A stretch of DNA of 39,761 nt from Funneliformis mosseae (taxonomy: Eukaryota; Glomeromycota; Glomeromycetes; Glomerales; Glomeraceae): positions 1-39,761 of the forward strand of contig CAJVPP010000221.1 of assembly GCA_910592005.1 (NCBI GenBank), read 5' to 3'. Numbering within the stretch: the first letter of the stretch is position 1; every line of letters starts with the position of its first letter. This document shows positions 22,701-32,880 of this stretch, in pieces. A program made the translations under genes and the position numbers. Below the pieces are notes generated by a model that had not been told where the DNA came from, did not search any database, and saw only the letters and a list, made by a program, of their open reading frames with translations.

Positions 22701-23957
22701 GATAAGATAACAATTGCACACATAATGTAACACTTTATTAAAGTATATAGATAAGGATTATCAGACGATGTTAGGATCAAATCGAACCATAAATTTTGGT
22801 TTCTGGAAGAATTAAAATTAAAATAATATAAATAATATAAATAAATAAATGAATACATTAGTCTAGAGGGTCGATTGATTGTAATTGTTTTGTAACACAA
22901 ATCATTTATAATCTTATCCTCGTGGATTTGTTATTTTTTTTCGTTTCTTATCTGTATGATAAAAAAAAAAAAATTTTGATCTCAGAGAAAATCTAGATTG
23001 ATCTTCGAGATGTTTATATTGTAATTTCCGCGAGATGTTTTTTATTTATTATTATTATTTTCCTAAATAACGTCTTCCATTTTGTGAATGAAACTAGGGA
23101 AAATCCGGTATGCTGAATAATCGATGATTCAATGAATCAAACGCTCCTTTATGCACACACCTTTTAAAATATAATACGTTCACAAATTAAATGACTCGTT
23201 CTAAAGGAAACGCAAAACATGTAATAAAACTCGGAAACTCATTCGATCGAAATGATTAAGGGAAGATTTCCCTTATTTGTTAGTTATGATATAATCTTCG
23301 GAGTAACGTCAAATGATGTTCGCTGCTTAATAACCTTTTATGGAGGATTTTTGATTGCATCCAAATAAGGTAAATAATAATAATGATGGATTATTTGATA
23401 AATTTCATAATCTGCTGAACGGTCGTTCATTGATTCACGCTTTTTTTTTTTTTTTTATTTTAATTTTATATTTTATTTTATTTTATTTTTTAAACAAAGA
23501 ATGAAACTGAAAAATAAAAATGAAAAAAAAAAAAAAAAAAATGGACGAAACAATCTGTTTGCGACACCGCAAAATTATAAATTTAGAGGCGGTTATATCA
23601 GATTTGCATTTTTCCAACCAATCAATACCAAAGGTGATCATATTTGGGACACAGATTTTATTGGTCTGACATGACGTTGATGTCGGTTTAATTTCCATCC
23701 GAGGCCCGCTAAGTAAAAATCATTTCTTATTATCGGAATTTTCTCAAAACGTTTCATTTGGTAATTTCCGAACGTTACCAAATAAGAAAGGATACGAAAA
23801 AGCCAAGCCTCCTGGGTGCTTTTTCGCGGGATTTTGAAGAACCAATATATCTTGGTCCGGTCTAGCTTTTTTATTTTTTTTTAAAGAGACATGAAAGACA
23901 TGGATTATCATTCTATTATTGTTTACATTTTTTTTTTTTAGTAGTACGCTTGGTTAT
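19714..23957. other. 4.2-kb intergenic region, promoter-like, no gene supported
   Basis: Non-repetitive, moderately AT-rich DNA with many T and A runs of 10-25 (for example 20740, 21280-21362, 22076, 23440). No exon chain with protein motifs was found on either strand. It lies 5' of the zinc-finger gene and may hold its regulatory sequences. Two parts look unlike filler: 22,200-22,560, with higher GC and mixed sequence, and 23757-23782, a palindrome TTTGGTAA-N10-TTACCAAA. Non-coding RNAs cannot be excluded. Confidence 0.5.
23757..23782. promoter_or_regulatory. Palindromic site TTTGGTAA-N10-TTACCAAA
   Basis: Perfect 8-bp arms separated by 10 bp, about one helical turn, in otherwise unique intergenic DNA. 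The geometry suits a dimeric DNA-binding protein, but it could equally be a chance hairpin. No gene start is close. Confidence 0.25.
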
Positions 23958-24233
23958 TTACTCAGCCGACCAAGCCGGTTTATCCTCGATTTTCGATGCA
24001 AATTGAAATTTGTCACGTAACTTAACCAAGAAGTTGTTCTCTAAAAGAATTTTCATTAAACCAAAAAAAAAAAACAATTGTTTTCCTGGATCATAAATCG
24101 ATCCAAAAATAACATTTCCATAATGAATTTTTATTGAAGTATCATCACGAGCGTGTAAATGATTTTCTCCTCGTATTATGAGAATTGTTTGATATTTTTT
24201 TTTTTTCCTCACCTTTGATGCCATGTCACTCAC
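23958..24233 (-). CDS. Hypothetical small protein or gene fragment
   Basis: A 91-codon frame whose middle (TILIIRGENHLHARDD, IKIHYGNVIFGSIYDPGK) and end (VKLRDKFQFASKIEDKP) look like ordinary protein with mixed codon use. It is interrupted by homopolymer-coded KKKK and FFFFF stretches. GTGAGT and GTGAGG donor-like sites occur at its start (about 24,233 and 24,213), so the true exon structure may differ and the gene may extend upstream. I recognise no family. It lies between the zinc-finger promoter region and VPS53. It could be a decayed gene or chance. Confidence 0.25.
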   Translation of the reverse strand: MSDMASKVRKKKKYQTILIIRGENHLHARDDTSIKIHYGNVIFGSIYDPGKQLFFFFGLMKILLENNFLVKLRDKFQFASKIEDKPAWSAE

Positions 24234-24284
24234 TGCATCTTCAAAGGCATTCTTTTCACAACCAAGGTATACAATGCGAGCGAA

Positions 24285-24317
<33 letters not shown>

Positions 24318-24975
24318 TACAAGGAAAAACTAAAAGATTTTGGACGCGTTGATAACATAAGATGGAAATTCCACGTTTCTTCTATTTACTACTTCTGTTA
24401 TTAATTCTGTTTAATTATTAATATTTTAGTCCATGTGGTTCATGATAATTTCTAATGGAATAAAAAAACATCATTATTTTGATGATTAATTATTGATATC
24501 CAATTATTTGTCAATAAATCCTTCATATTATTATTAATCACGGAAAAAAAAAAAAAAAAATAAGTCGGATGCAGAAAGGATAGCGTCGTAATTAACAACA
24601 CATTTAATGTGTCATTTTCCTCGCGCAATCATTCTTAGTGTTCAACGTGTATCCATAAAAAAATATTAATTTTATATTGACATCATCTTTTAATGAAAGA
24701 CTTTATTCAATTTATATATTTCAAAACGTTTTTTCAAAGTTACACTAAAGTTGTGAGCCAATCAGATAATTCATTTTATGTCGATTTATTTTCCTTACAA
24801 AAAAAAAAAGGTTGTTCGTTTACAAAAGGATGTTTGATTATGAAATCTACATGTTAACGGCTCTCGCATTTTTATTCGTTTTAATTTATTTTTGGTTAAG
24901 TGAAAAGCAAGAAAACATGTAGCGAATTCCTCATTTCATCTCCATTCCATCTCAACCTCCAACATTAAAAATCAA
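24234..24975. other. Intergenic, 3' side of VPS53
   Basis: No gene seen. It contains A runs and the 3' UTR of VPS53 at its right end. Confidence 0.5.
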
Positions 24976-27900
24976 TCATTTTTCATCATCCTTTTTATTA
25001 GAAGAATCATTTCTGCGCCAATTAACGGTCATGATTTTTCTTACACTTTCAAATTTATTAGCGGCACTTTTATCGGAATTAGAACCACCAAGAGTTTGTG
25101 ACGTTAGATTATTCGTGTTTGATGATGGTGAGGGATTGGTAAACAACGTAGGAAATGATGACGGTAATGATGGTGCAATAGATTGTGATATGTTGATTGA
25201 TGATAATATATTGGAGTTTTCGGATAATGTCGTATCATCTGCTACCCGTTGTTGAAATTGTTCTATCAATTGTTGTTGTTCATTTCTCCTTAATCCCTAT
25301 TCATGGTGAAGAAAAAAGCTTTAGAAAATTTCACAGGTCTCATGAATATCAAAAGTAATCAAAATTATACCTTAAGTTCTAATATTTTTTGGAAATTCGT
25401 AATGTTCTTGTCGCCAATTAATAAAATATAATTTTCAGATAACCCTTCAGGAGGATCATGTGGTGTAAGGATCATCTTTAATATAGCTTCAATTTTGCCA
25501 ATTCCTTTATTTACAATCTTTGTAAACCTATCGAAAAGAAAATTTAACCTTGCTTTATAGACCATTTAATATTATTAATCAGGATGATAATACGTACGTT
25601 GTTGGCGGTGGCGCCGGATTTTCCATTCCCATAGTTGGCATTTCTAATATAGATGTTTTCAGCGCATGAATATCAAGTAACATCTGTAATAAAGCAATTC
25701 ATTAATAAGAAAGGTTCTCTTAAAAAAATAAAAAATAAATCAATATATTGTTGTTATTTTCTTGCCTGTTCTGCCCCCACTTCAGATATTGGTTTACATT
25801 TTGACAAATTATTTATAATTTTTGATACGAAAGACCTATAAAAATTATATATTTTTTTTAATATCAAAAACCTTTTTTTTTAAAAAAAATACCAATTTTT
25901 TTTTCGCTTACTCCACGAATTTATCACAGAAGGATCTAAAATAACGGTTATTGGTGATATCTTTATGTACGCTAACAACACAACGTGTCAAGGTATTGTG
26001 AAATAGAGTGACATATTCGGACTGATCTCCAACCGATTCTAAATTGTTCCAAGGTATTTTGGTCATGGTTGTTAATGTCGGTTCGTAACAAGTTTCAATC
26101 CCTCTCACTAGAGCCTTAATTGATATAGTTACAACGCTAAATCAAATTAATTAAATTATGGTCAAACGAAATCATCAAATTGAAAAAAACATCAACTTAT
26201 TTTTGATATTTCTGCCTTACTTTAAGAAACAATCTCGCTCAACGTCCAAATTAATCTTATCTTTATACTCCTCTTGAATCTTTTCTTTTAATTTATCTTC
26301 CAACTAATCAAATATAACAATTTTAACAAAAAAGTTCAATAAAATCATTACGAACTGTTAAAAATGCTCACTTGCGGTATCGTATTGTAACAATAATCTG
26401 CCGTATTCAAAATTAAACAAATTAATTTCAATTCATCACGCGTCATAGCTCGACGTTCTTCCCTATTTGTAATATAAAATGATCAATTGTCTATATACTC
26501 TTTTAAAGATAATGAAAACATGTATAAGATACAAACTTTGGCAATCTTCCAATTAAAACATCATTGGCATAAGTACGAAGCCATTTTGAAAAAACGATAC
26601 ATAAATCATAGAAAGGCTTACGCGTTGATAACTTTGAACAATTAACCAATGTTTCTTTATAATATAAAAACAACTCTATACTGGATTGCAAGACGGATGT
26701 TGAGTTATCGTCATCAGGAACTGCCTCCATACGATAAGTCGAAATCATTTCTGCCATATTCCTTTTTAAAGGAAAAAAAAAGATATTTGTTATGAAACTT
26801 AAAAAAAAATGAAAGATTCAATTTTAAACGCGTACTTGTCTTCGGCATCAATGTACAGTCCAAGATAAGGTTCAAAGGCTATCGAAATACTTTTATTAAA
26901 ATTATATTTTGATGAAGTATTTTCCGTATTTGATGCTCGAGGTGGTTTGTCCTATATTACGTATTCATCAATACTAACGTTTTAAATTAACAAATGATCA
27001 TATATTTTGAAATGTCTACCATATTTGTGAAACGTTTTACTAATTGATTTTCAAATTCAAGTGTCAACTGTAAATTCTTGAGCAAACTTTTAACATCCAA
27101 TTCGCTTTTAGCTCGAGAAAGTGATTTCACTAAATCTTCCCTTTAAAAATAAATCACAAAATTATTTAATATCTTTTAGCAAGTTTAATTCATTAAAAGT
27201 GAATTTAAAAAGACTATATTTTACCCAGTTATATCACAAAATCTGATACAAAGAACTTCACTAACATTCCAATGTAAAGGAAAAATATCGGCATGCACTT
27301 CATCATAAATCTTCAATACTCTTTTTATCCATGCATATCGTCTTGAAGTATTATCAAGCGATGCAATCTGGTTGTACAGGTAATTTAGCATCTATAAAAA
27401 AAATCCCTTGTTAAAAAAGAAATTTTTTTTTTTGAATACCTCCTCGCTTCCTCGAAATATCCTCTTATAATCTCCTAATTGTTTCTCACAATACCAATTA
27501 ATAAGATTGTTTCTATTAAGGAAAGAATGAATTGAAAATTTCCAAATTAGAAATAAATTTCATTTTCTCAAACCTTTTTTTTTTTTTTAAAAAAAAAAAA
27601 AAAATGTCTTCTTACTTTACATCTTGTCCCATAATATCTATGACTAAACAAGCATCGCCAAGGAGTGCCGACTGAGTCGCAAGACTCCCTTCCAAAGCAA
27701 AACTAAGTGATATGTAAATATGTTTAATGACTGTAATAAACCTTAAAAATATTTCCCTAATAAATTTATGCACCTTGATTCAAAATCTTCAAATATTTGT
27801 TTTTTTAATTCATTTTGAAAAGTGGCTATTGAAATTGATAATTCGGCTATCTGTTTTATACTCTTGTATGATTTGAAATATGATGCAAGTTGCAAAACTG

Positions 27901-28820
27901 CCTAGAAACAAAAAAATACAAATTTTAATTTTAAAGAAAAAAAGAATCATTTTAATAAAACTACGATAGCTTACTTGTAAAAGCTGTGAAGTTTCTTTAT
28001 ATTGTTTCATCTTTGCCATAACTTTTAATTGATCCACTGCAGTAACTAGGAAGAGAAAATATATATATGTGTGTGATCTATCATAGAATTGTTTAAATTT
28101 AATTTAATTTTTTTTTTATTAAAGATTTATTACCTAACATTTGTAACCTTTTTAAAGCAGTAATTGAAGTAGTTAAATGTCTTTTTGCAAAATCCAGTGA
28201 CTTGATATCTTGAGTGATCTCTTGTACCATGATTTCGGATTGAGTAGCTTTTTCTTTAATTTGTCTAATCCTTTTAAATAATTCCTATTATACTCCAATA
28301 CATCAATTGCTTGTCATCATCATCATCAATCAGTAATTATTATCAGATTATTTAAATAATCACCTCAATAGCTTTTTTTGCTTCGGCTACTTCTTCGTAA
28401 CCTTGCTGACCTCCATTTGTTTGTAATCTAGTATGTTCATGAATTTCCCCTTCCAACTGACGCATTTTATACTGAAGCCGTTTTGTCGTTTCATCGATTG
28501 ATGCCAATGCATATTCTTTTTTTTTTTTAAGAATTATAATATATCTGTTAAAATTAAAATTATTTCAAAAAGGATTATTTATATTTACCGTTGGGAAGCA
28601 TTTGATTAATATATTCTATCGGAATAAAATCATTATTATCTATAAGATCATTAGTCTGTAATATTTCACTAATCGAATTTTCTAATTCTGGTGGAAATTT
28701 AATAACATCGCTATTAAAATCTTCTTGATGTAATTCATTGTTTTCTTTATTTGATAACATTGTTAAAGAAACCAAATTTTTTTTTTGTAGATCATATTCT
28801 TTTTTATTTAATACTGGCAT
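24976..28820 (-). CDS. VPS53: VPS53, GARP/EARP vesicle-tethering complex subunit
   Basis: Eighteen exons keep frame and give 851 residues, close to the usual 820-830. Exons: 28820-28589, 28515-28364, 28284-28134, 28045-27975, 27901-27774, 27702-27616, 27512-27440, 27391-27225, 27140-27020, 26951-26836, 26761-26537, 26462-26372, 26303-26221, 26136-25912, 25835-25766, 25683-25598, 25527-25371, 25296-24976. Family blocks: [20 protein letters not shown] near residue 70, the coiled-coil N-terminal region (about 75-230) with [38 protein letters not shown] (about 415-433), and [20 protein letters not shown] near 735. VPS53 with VPS51, 52 and 54 (GARP) tethers endosome-derived vesicles at the trans-Golgi; with VPS50 it acts in recycling. 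The start is ATG at 28820; an upstream in-frame TTG is not used. Intron 15 is GC-AG (CAG|GCAAGA); all others are GT-AG. The C-terminal 80 residues are Ser/Asn-rich and variable. It is divergent from the Nudix gene. Confidence 0.95.
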
Positions 28821-28861
28821 GACGCACTTTTCCAAATTTAGCGTAAAGTAGATAAAAAGAA
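28821..28861. promoter_or_regulatory. 41-bp bidirectional spacer between VPS53 and Nudix start codons
   Basis: The ATG of VPS53 (minus, 28820) and the ATG of the Nudix gene (plus, 28862) are only 41 bp apart. No TATA box is visible. Either the 5' UTRs overlap each other's coding region, or both transcripts start within these few bases, making them nearly leaderless. Confidence 0.6.
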
Positions 28862-29796
28862 ATGTCTTCCGGCGACACTTGTGATCATCCTCGTGTAGGC
28901 TTAGGTGTTTTCGTGGTTCGTGATAACAAATTTCTCCTCGGAAAACGAAAAGGAGCTCACTGCGCCGGTGAGTACGAGCAAATCATCAAATTTATAATTA
29001 TAATTATTAATCTATTATTGGATATATTTTTTTAGGAACTTGGCAACTTCCTGGAGGTGAATGATAATATGGAAAGGGGAGAAACGCTGGAAAAAATCAA
29101 TTTTACTTTTATATGCCAATTTTGATTTTTAGGTCAAAATATGTTGATTTTTTGCATTAACTCATTTTTTATTTTTTTTCCAGCCGTTTCCCCTTTTTCT
29201 ACTGTATATTCTTTTTTACAATAAGTTTTCCGGTTAGTCACTAATGCAATCGAATTAATTTTATCTTTAAGGTAGCCTGGAATTTGGTGAATCATTCGTA
29301 GATTGTGCAGAACGTAAATAAAAATTATAATATTGTTATTATTTCTATCTTTTTTATACTTGAGAATAATTTATTTTTATAAAATTAGGAGAAGTTTTAG
29401 AGGAGACAAGTCTTGAGATAAAGAATATAACATTTCAAGCAGTGACGAATGATCCAATGCCTGATGAAAATAAACATTTCGTAAATATTTTTATGAGGGC
29501 TGAAGTAGTAGATGGAAATGTAGAACCTGTGGTAAACATGACTAATATAAATGTTACAACCTGTTATTGATGAATCTTTAATTTAACGTCAATTTTATAT
29601 AAAGGTGATGGAACCACATAAATGCGAATGCTGGAAATGGGTATCATGGGATGAATTCATTAAAGGTGGTGTTAACGGTGTATTAGAAAACAAATTAGTG
29701 AATCAATATAGACCAATGTTTCAACCAATGGAAACTTTATTAAATGAAAACCCCAACTATGAACCGATTTATAAATTGATAGACTTCCAAAATTGA
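28862..29796 (+). CDS. Nudix hydrolase, NUDT15/MTH2-like
   Basis: Five exons (28862-28967, 29036-29056, 29272-29313, 29389-29531, 29605-29796) encode 167 residues; human NUDT15 has 164. Residues 11-42 (RVGLGVFVV, LLGKRKGAH, GTWQLPGG) match the NUDT15-type start. The Nudix box runs from 43 to 65: G-x5-E-x7-REVLEETSL, so all catalytic Glu and Arg are present but the usual late Gly is Ser64. MEPHKCECWKWVSWDEF (106-122) is the conserved tail. The family hydrolyses nucleoside triphosphates, including oxidised or modified purine dNTPs, to monophosphates, cleaning the nucleotide pool; the exact substrate is not readable. Exon 2 has only 21 nt. Intron 2 (215 nt) carries a miniature transposon and splits the codon of Gly43. 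The exon 4 donor could lie 3 nt earlier (one Val fewer). Confidence 0.93.
29070..29204. mobile_element. 135-bp miniature element inside Nudix intron 2
   Basis: The right end (reverse complement) CAGTAGAAAAAGGGGAAACG and the left end TGGAAAGGGGAGAAACGCTG are inverted repeats, both running into CTGGAAAAAA. TA lies on both sides (29068-29069 and 29205-29206). The interior block GTCAAAATATGTT and TTGCATTAACTCATTTTT matches the element at 17385. The left terminus has lost about 6 bp. It makes up most of the 215-nt intron; the rest of the intron would be about 80 nt, the normal size here. Confidence 0.85.
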
Positions 29797-30153
29797 TTTT
29801 CTCCTTTTTGAATGTTTCATGAAATAATTCACATTATTCTTCTATTAAACGAATTTGATATTCCTGTAAAACAAATTCTCACATGAATTCATATTTTCTA
29901 TAGTAATCAATAATATCATTTTGTGATGAATTATTCTTTTTTTTTTGTCTAACAATGCTTATTTGGTACTTGCCAATAGAATTGTGTGTATTTTATTTTA
30001 AATTCAAAGTTGAAATAAGAGTATAACAAAAAGGTGAGAAAGATTTTTCACATGTAAACGCCTTTACCTTATCTCTGATAATACAAAATTTATATCGGTT
30101 GCTAATACTTTTCGTCCACAACTCTTTCTATAAAATATAGCAAATATTCCCTC
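29797..30153. other. Convergent intergenic region
   Basis: The 3' ends of the Nudix gene (plus) and the PB1-like gene (minus) face each other across 357 bp. No other feature was seen; both 3' UTRs must lie here. Confidence 0.6.
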
Positions 30154-31338
30154 TCAAATGAAATAAAGCTCCACACCAGGTTTAGTATTAGAATATCTTG
30201 ATTCCCATTTAGCAACGCTCCAATCTTCTTCATCTCTAATGGCAATAATAACATCCACCCCATTTTTATAGGATAACCGGTCAGAATTAAGATAAAACTT
30301 GAACTTTTTTGAAATGGTTTGTATTATTCCATCAAGACTAATGTCTTCTGGTACGACAACTCCTCCACGTTCTACATACATGAAAAATTTCACATATATC
30401 TGTAAAAGATAATTTTCATCTTCCCTAAATAAATCATAAAAATTTTAAATATGGATCGAAAAGTATAGAAACTTTATCATACCTCAATTGAATTGACAGG
30501 ATCGCGCTAATAATATAAATTTACATAAGTGAAAAAGATCTTTCATTTATAAATAATTAGCATTTGAAAAACTCATACCCGGATGCTCGAAATTTTGTAG
30601 GTTGCTAAAAATATACCAAATCTGTACTTATCAATAATATCTTCAATCGTAGTCAAACTTTCAATTGGAACATTATTACGCGGTGTAATAATCAATGATG
30701 TCGCCTTTTCTAACAAACCGTTGGTTGGATCTCCTTTTACCTCTACGTCGTTTTGATAATACTTTTTCACATATAAAAAAAAAAAATTGATACGGTTGGT
30801 TTTGATTTGATGAATTTAATGAGCTATCAAAATATTTACCCTTCTGTGAAAGTTAAGTACGAGGGAGACTTCTAGTTCTTTGTATTCTGCAATTCTGAAT
30901 CCTTTCAGCTAGAAAAGATTTATCTTTGAGAAAATTACAAATAAATAACTAAAAATGGGGGGAGGCTTAAAGCTTTAATATACCTGATCGAACGGGATGA
31001 AAATTTCATCCTTTAAATCGTTCAACCACAAGCTCATTTCTTGCGTAGATTCATGAAAACGTACTGCCATTCTTCCATCAGTGTAATAATCAAGAGAACC
31101 GTTTGTAGGTAGGATTTGGATCTTTTTACAATCCATACGATGATAATCTTTGGACTTTTCTTTATTATTTGTGGATGGACCTAATGTTTGTCATTTTTAA
31201 TTTGAAAAAAATATTTACGCGTTTATATGAAATTTATATCTAAAAATCGTGTAACAAAGAAAATAATGATTTGCCTGATATTGCGCTTTTGCTACTAGTA
31301 CTCGCACTAGTACTAGAATAACTTCCTCGGTCACTCAT
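30154..31338 (-). CDS. Conserved-looking protein with C-terminal PB1-like domain
   Basis: Six exons (31338-31275, 31180-30984, 30908-30840, 30761-30579, 30506-30483, 30399-30154) keep frame and give 260 residues. The first 25 are Ser/Thr-rich. Residues about 35-175 form an unrecognised folded-looking region (DYYTDGRMAVRFHESTQEMS, FDQLKGFRIAEYKELEVSLV). Residues 180-260 resemble a PB1 domain: IYVKFF with Lys183 in the first strand, a helix DGIIQTISKKF, then LSYKNGVDVIIAIRDEEDW, whose acidic end resembles the OPCA motif. PB1 domains pair head-to-tail in signalling scaffolds, for example fungal NoxR, Bem1 and Cdc24, but no TPR or SH3 is present, so it is none of these outright. Intron 1 must be GC-AG (TCAG|GCAAAT) to stay in frame; exon 5 has only 24 nt. 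Function unknown. Confidence 0.75.
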
Positions 31339-32644
31339 ATTTTAATATTGAAAAAAAGGAACTTAAGAAGAAAGGAAGGATCGAATTTTTTCGTTTCACA
31401 TGCCCATTTCAATGTTGCCATTATGCAGATCTGTCCAATTGCAGATATAATGATCAAAAATTATAAAAGAATGTAAAACAATTTTTCAAAATTAAATAAA
31501 TTAAATTATTAATCAAATTTTTAAAATAATATTGTTGCTAGCTGGTTATTATTACTTATGACTTCTTTTTAAAGTTTTAATAATTTACACACCTTATTTG
31601 TGTTTTATTTTTTAGTTGCTTTTCTTAATCATAAAAACATATTTGAATTGATTATTAAAATAACAAATTAATAATCTATTACTTTTACATTGTGTTAAAG
31701 ACAATATATATATTATAAATTCTAAATTGATAATATATAATTTAACTTTATACAATATATTTAATTACTAAAATGAAATACATTTAAATTTTATTAAATC
31801 ATTATATTATTACTATTTATTATTATTAGAATTATCATTTTTGTAAGTTTAAATTAAAATTTAATAGTTTAAACTTATTTAAAATTTTAAAATTTAATTA
31901 AAATAAAACTATATTAAAATTTTATTAAAATTTTATTAATAATTTATAAAATTTAATAAAAAAATAAAATTATATAATATATTGATCCTTTATTTTAAAA
32001 TACGTAATTTGTATAAGATTATGATGATCTATATTATTCAGATTTAAATCAGTCATATAGGGTTTAAAAGGGTTAAAAGAACTTTTTCTAGAGCAATTTT
32101 TAATCTTATAATTTGAAAAATCACATTTTTTATAGTATATTTCAAATAAAACTATCTAATACAATATGTTTCCTTTAAATTTTTATTATTATGTTAATAT
32201 AATGTTAAAGTCTTCTAAAGAAATAAAATTAATAAATATGTATAAACTAAAATAATATTATTGATCATATAAAATAAATAAAATCTTGTTTAAATATGGG
32301 TTAAAATATCTTATAAGAATCATTAAATCAGTATTAAGAAAAAAAACCAATTAATTTAAGTTCAAATTATTAATAAAAAATAATTTGTATAGAATCTAAA
32401 TTAGTAAATTTAACACGTAATGTGAATTTTAAAAATAAGACAGATTAGATATCATTATAAATATTTTAATTATATCACTATTTTTATAAATGATAAATAT
32501 TGGTTGAAATCAAAAAAAATAAACATGTAAAAAATCAGCCTAAAAATCAGCAAATAATCAAAATCAATTTAGTCAATTTGTATATATTAAAGAATTAGTT
32601 AAATTTAGCTAAATTTAACCTATTTTATTTATAACTGATTAATA
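31339..32644. other. Start of the right AT-saturated compartment, no gene seen
   Basis: From about 31,430 the sequence switches abruptly to nearly pure A/T with short frames. The first 80 bp hold the 5' flank of the PB1-like gene. Confidence 0.5.
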
Positions 32645-32646
32645 TA

Positions 32647-32803
32647 TGAGGCCTTTGCAATAGAAAGGGAGAAAACTCAAAAAAAAATAAAAAATGAGTT
32701 AATAATAAATCTGAACAAATTATAGTATTTAGAATATTTTTGGCTTATAAACTAAAATTTTAATTTTTTTAGAGTTTCCTCCCTTTCTATTGTAAAGACC
32801 CTA
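32647..32803. mobile_element. 157-bp miniature element, same family as 17385
   Basis: The left end TGAGGCCTTTGCAATAGAAA and the right end (reverse complement) TAGGGTCTTTACAATAGAAA are inverted repeats, followed by GGGAG. TA flanks lie at 32645-32646 and 32804-32805. The interior, read in reverse, carries TTGTTCAGATTTATTATTAA, matching the copies at 17385 and 29070. Confidence 0.8.
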
Positions 32804-32880
32804 TATAATCATTTTTTATTATAATCATACTTTTATTTTTAATTCTAAGAGATATGATAATAAAAAGGAATAACTATATA
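32804..32880. mobile_element. About 77-bp miniature element abutting the previous one
   Basis: Starting at the TATA shared with the element to its left, TATATAATCATTTTTTATTA is mirrored at the right by the reverse complement TATATAGTTATTCCTTTTTA. The ends are the same type as the roughly 750-bp element at 10604-11356. It is almost a bare pair of inverted repeats. Confidence 0.5.

Noticed and set aside
23483..23698. 71-codon minus-strand frame
   Set aside because: The first 50 residues look mildly protein-like, but the rest is homopolymer-coded Phe, and no splice partner or motif was found.
25031..25255. 74-codon plus-strand frame
   Set aside because: Antisense shadow of the last VPS53 exon.
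28821..28835. Upstream in-frame TTG as VPS53 start
   Set aside because: Non-ATG start is not needed; ATG at 28820 is in frame and gives the normal N-terminus.
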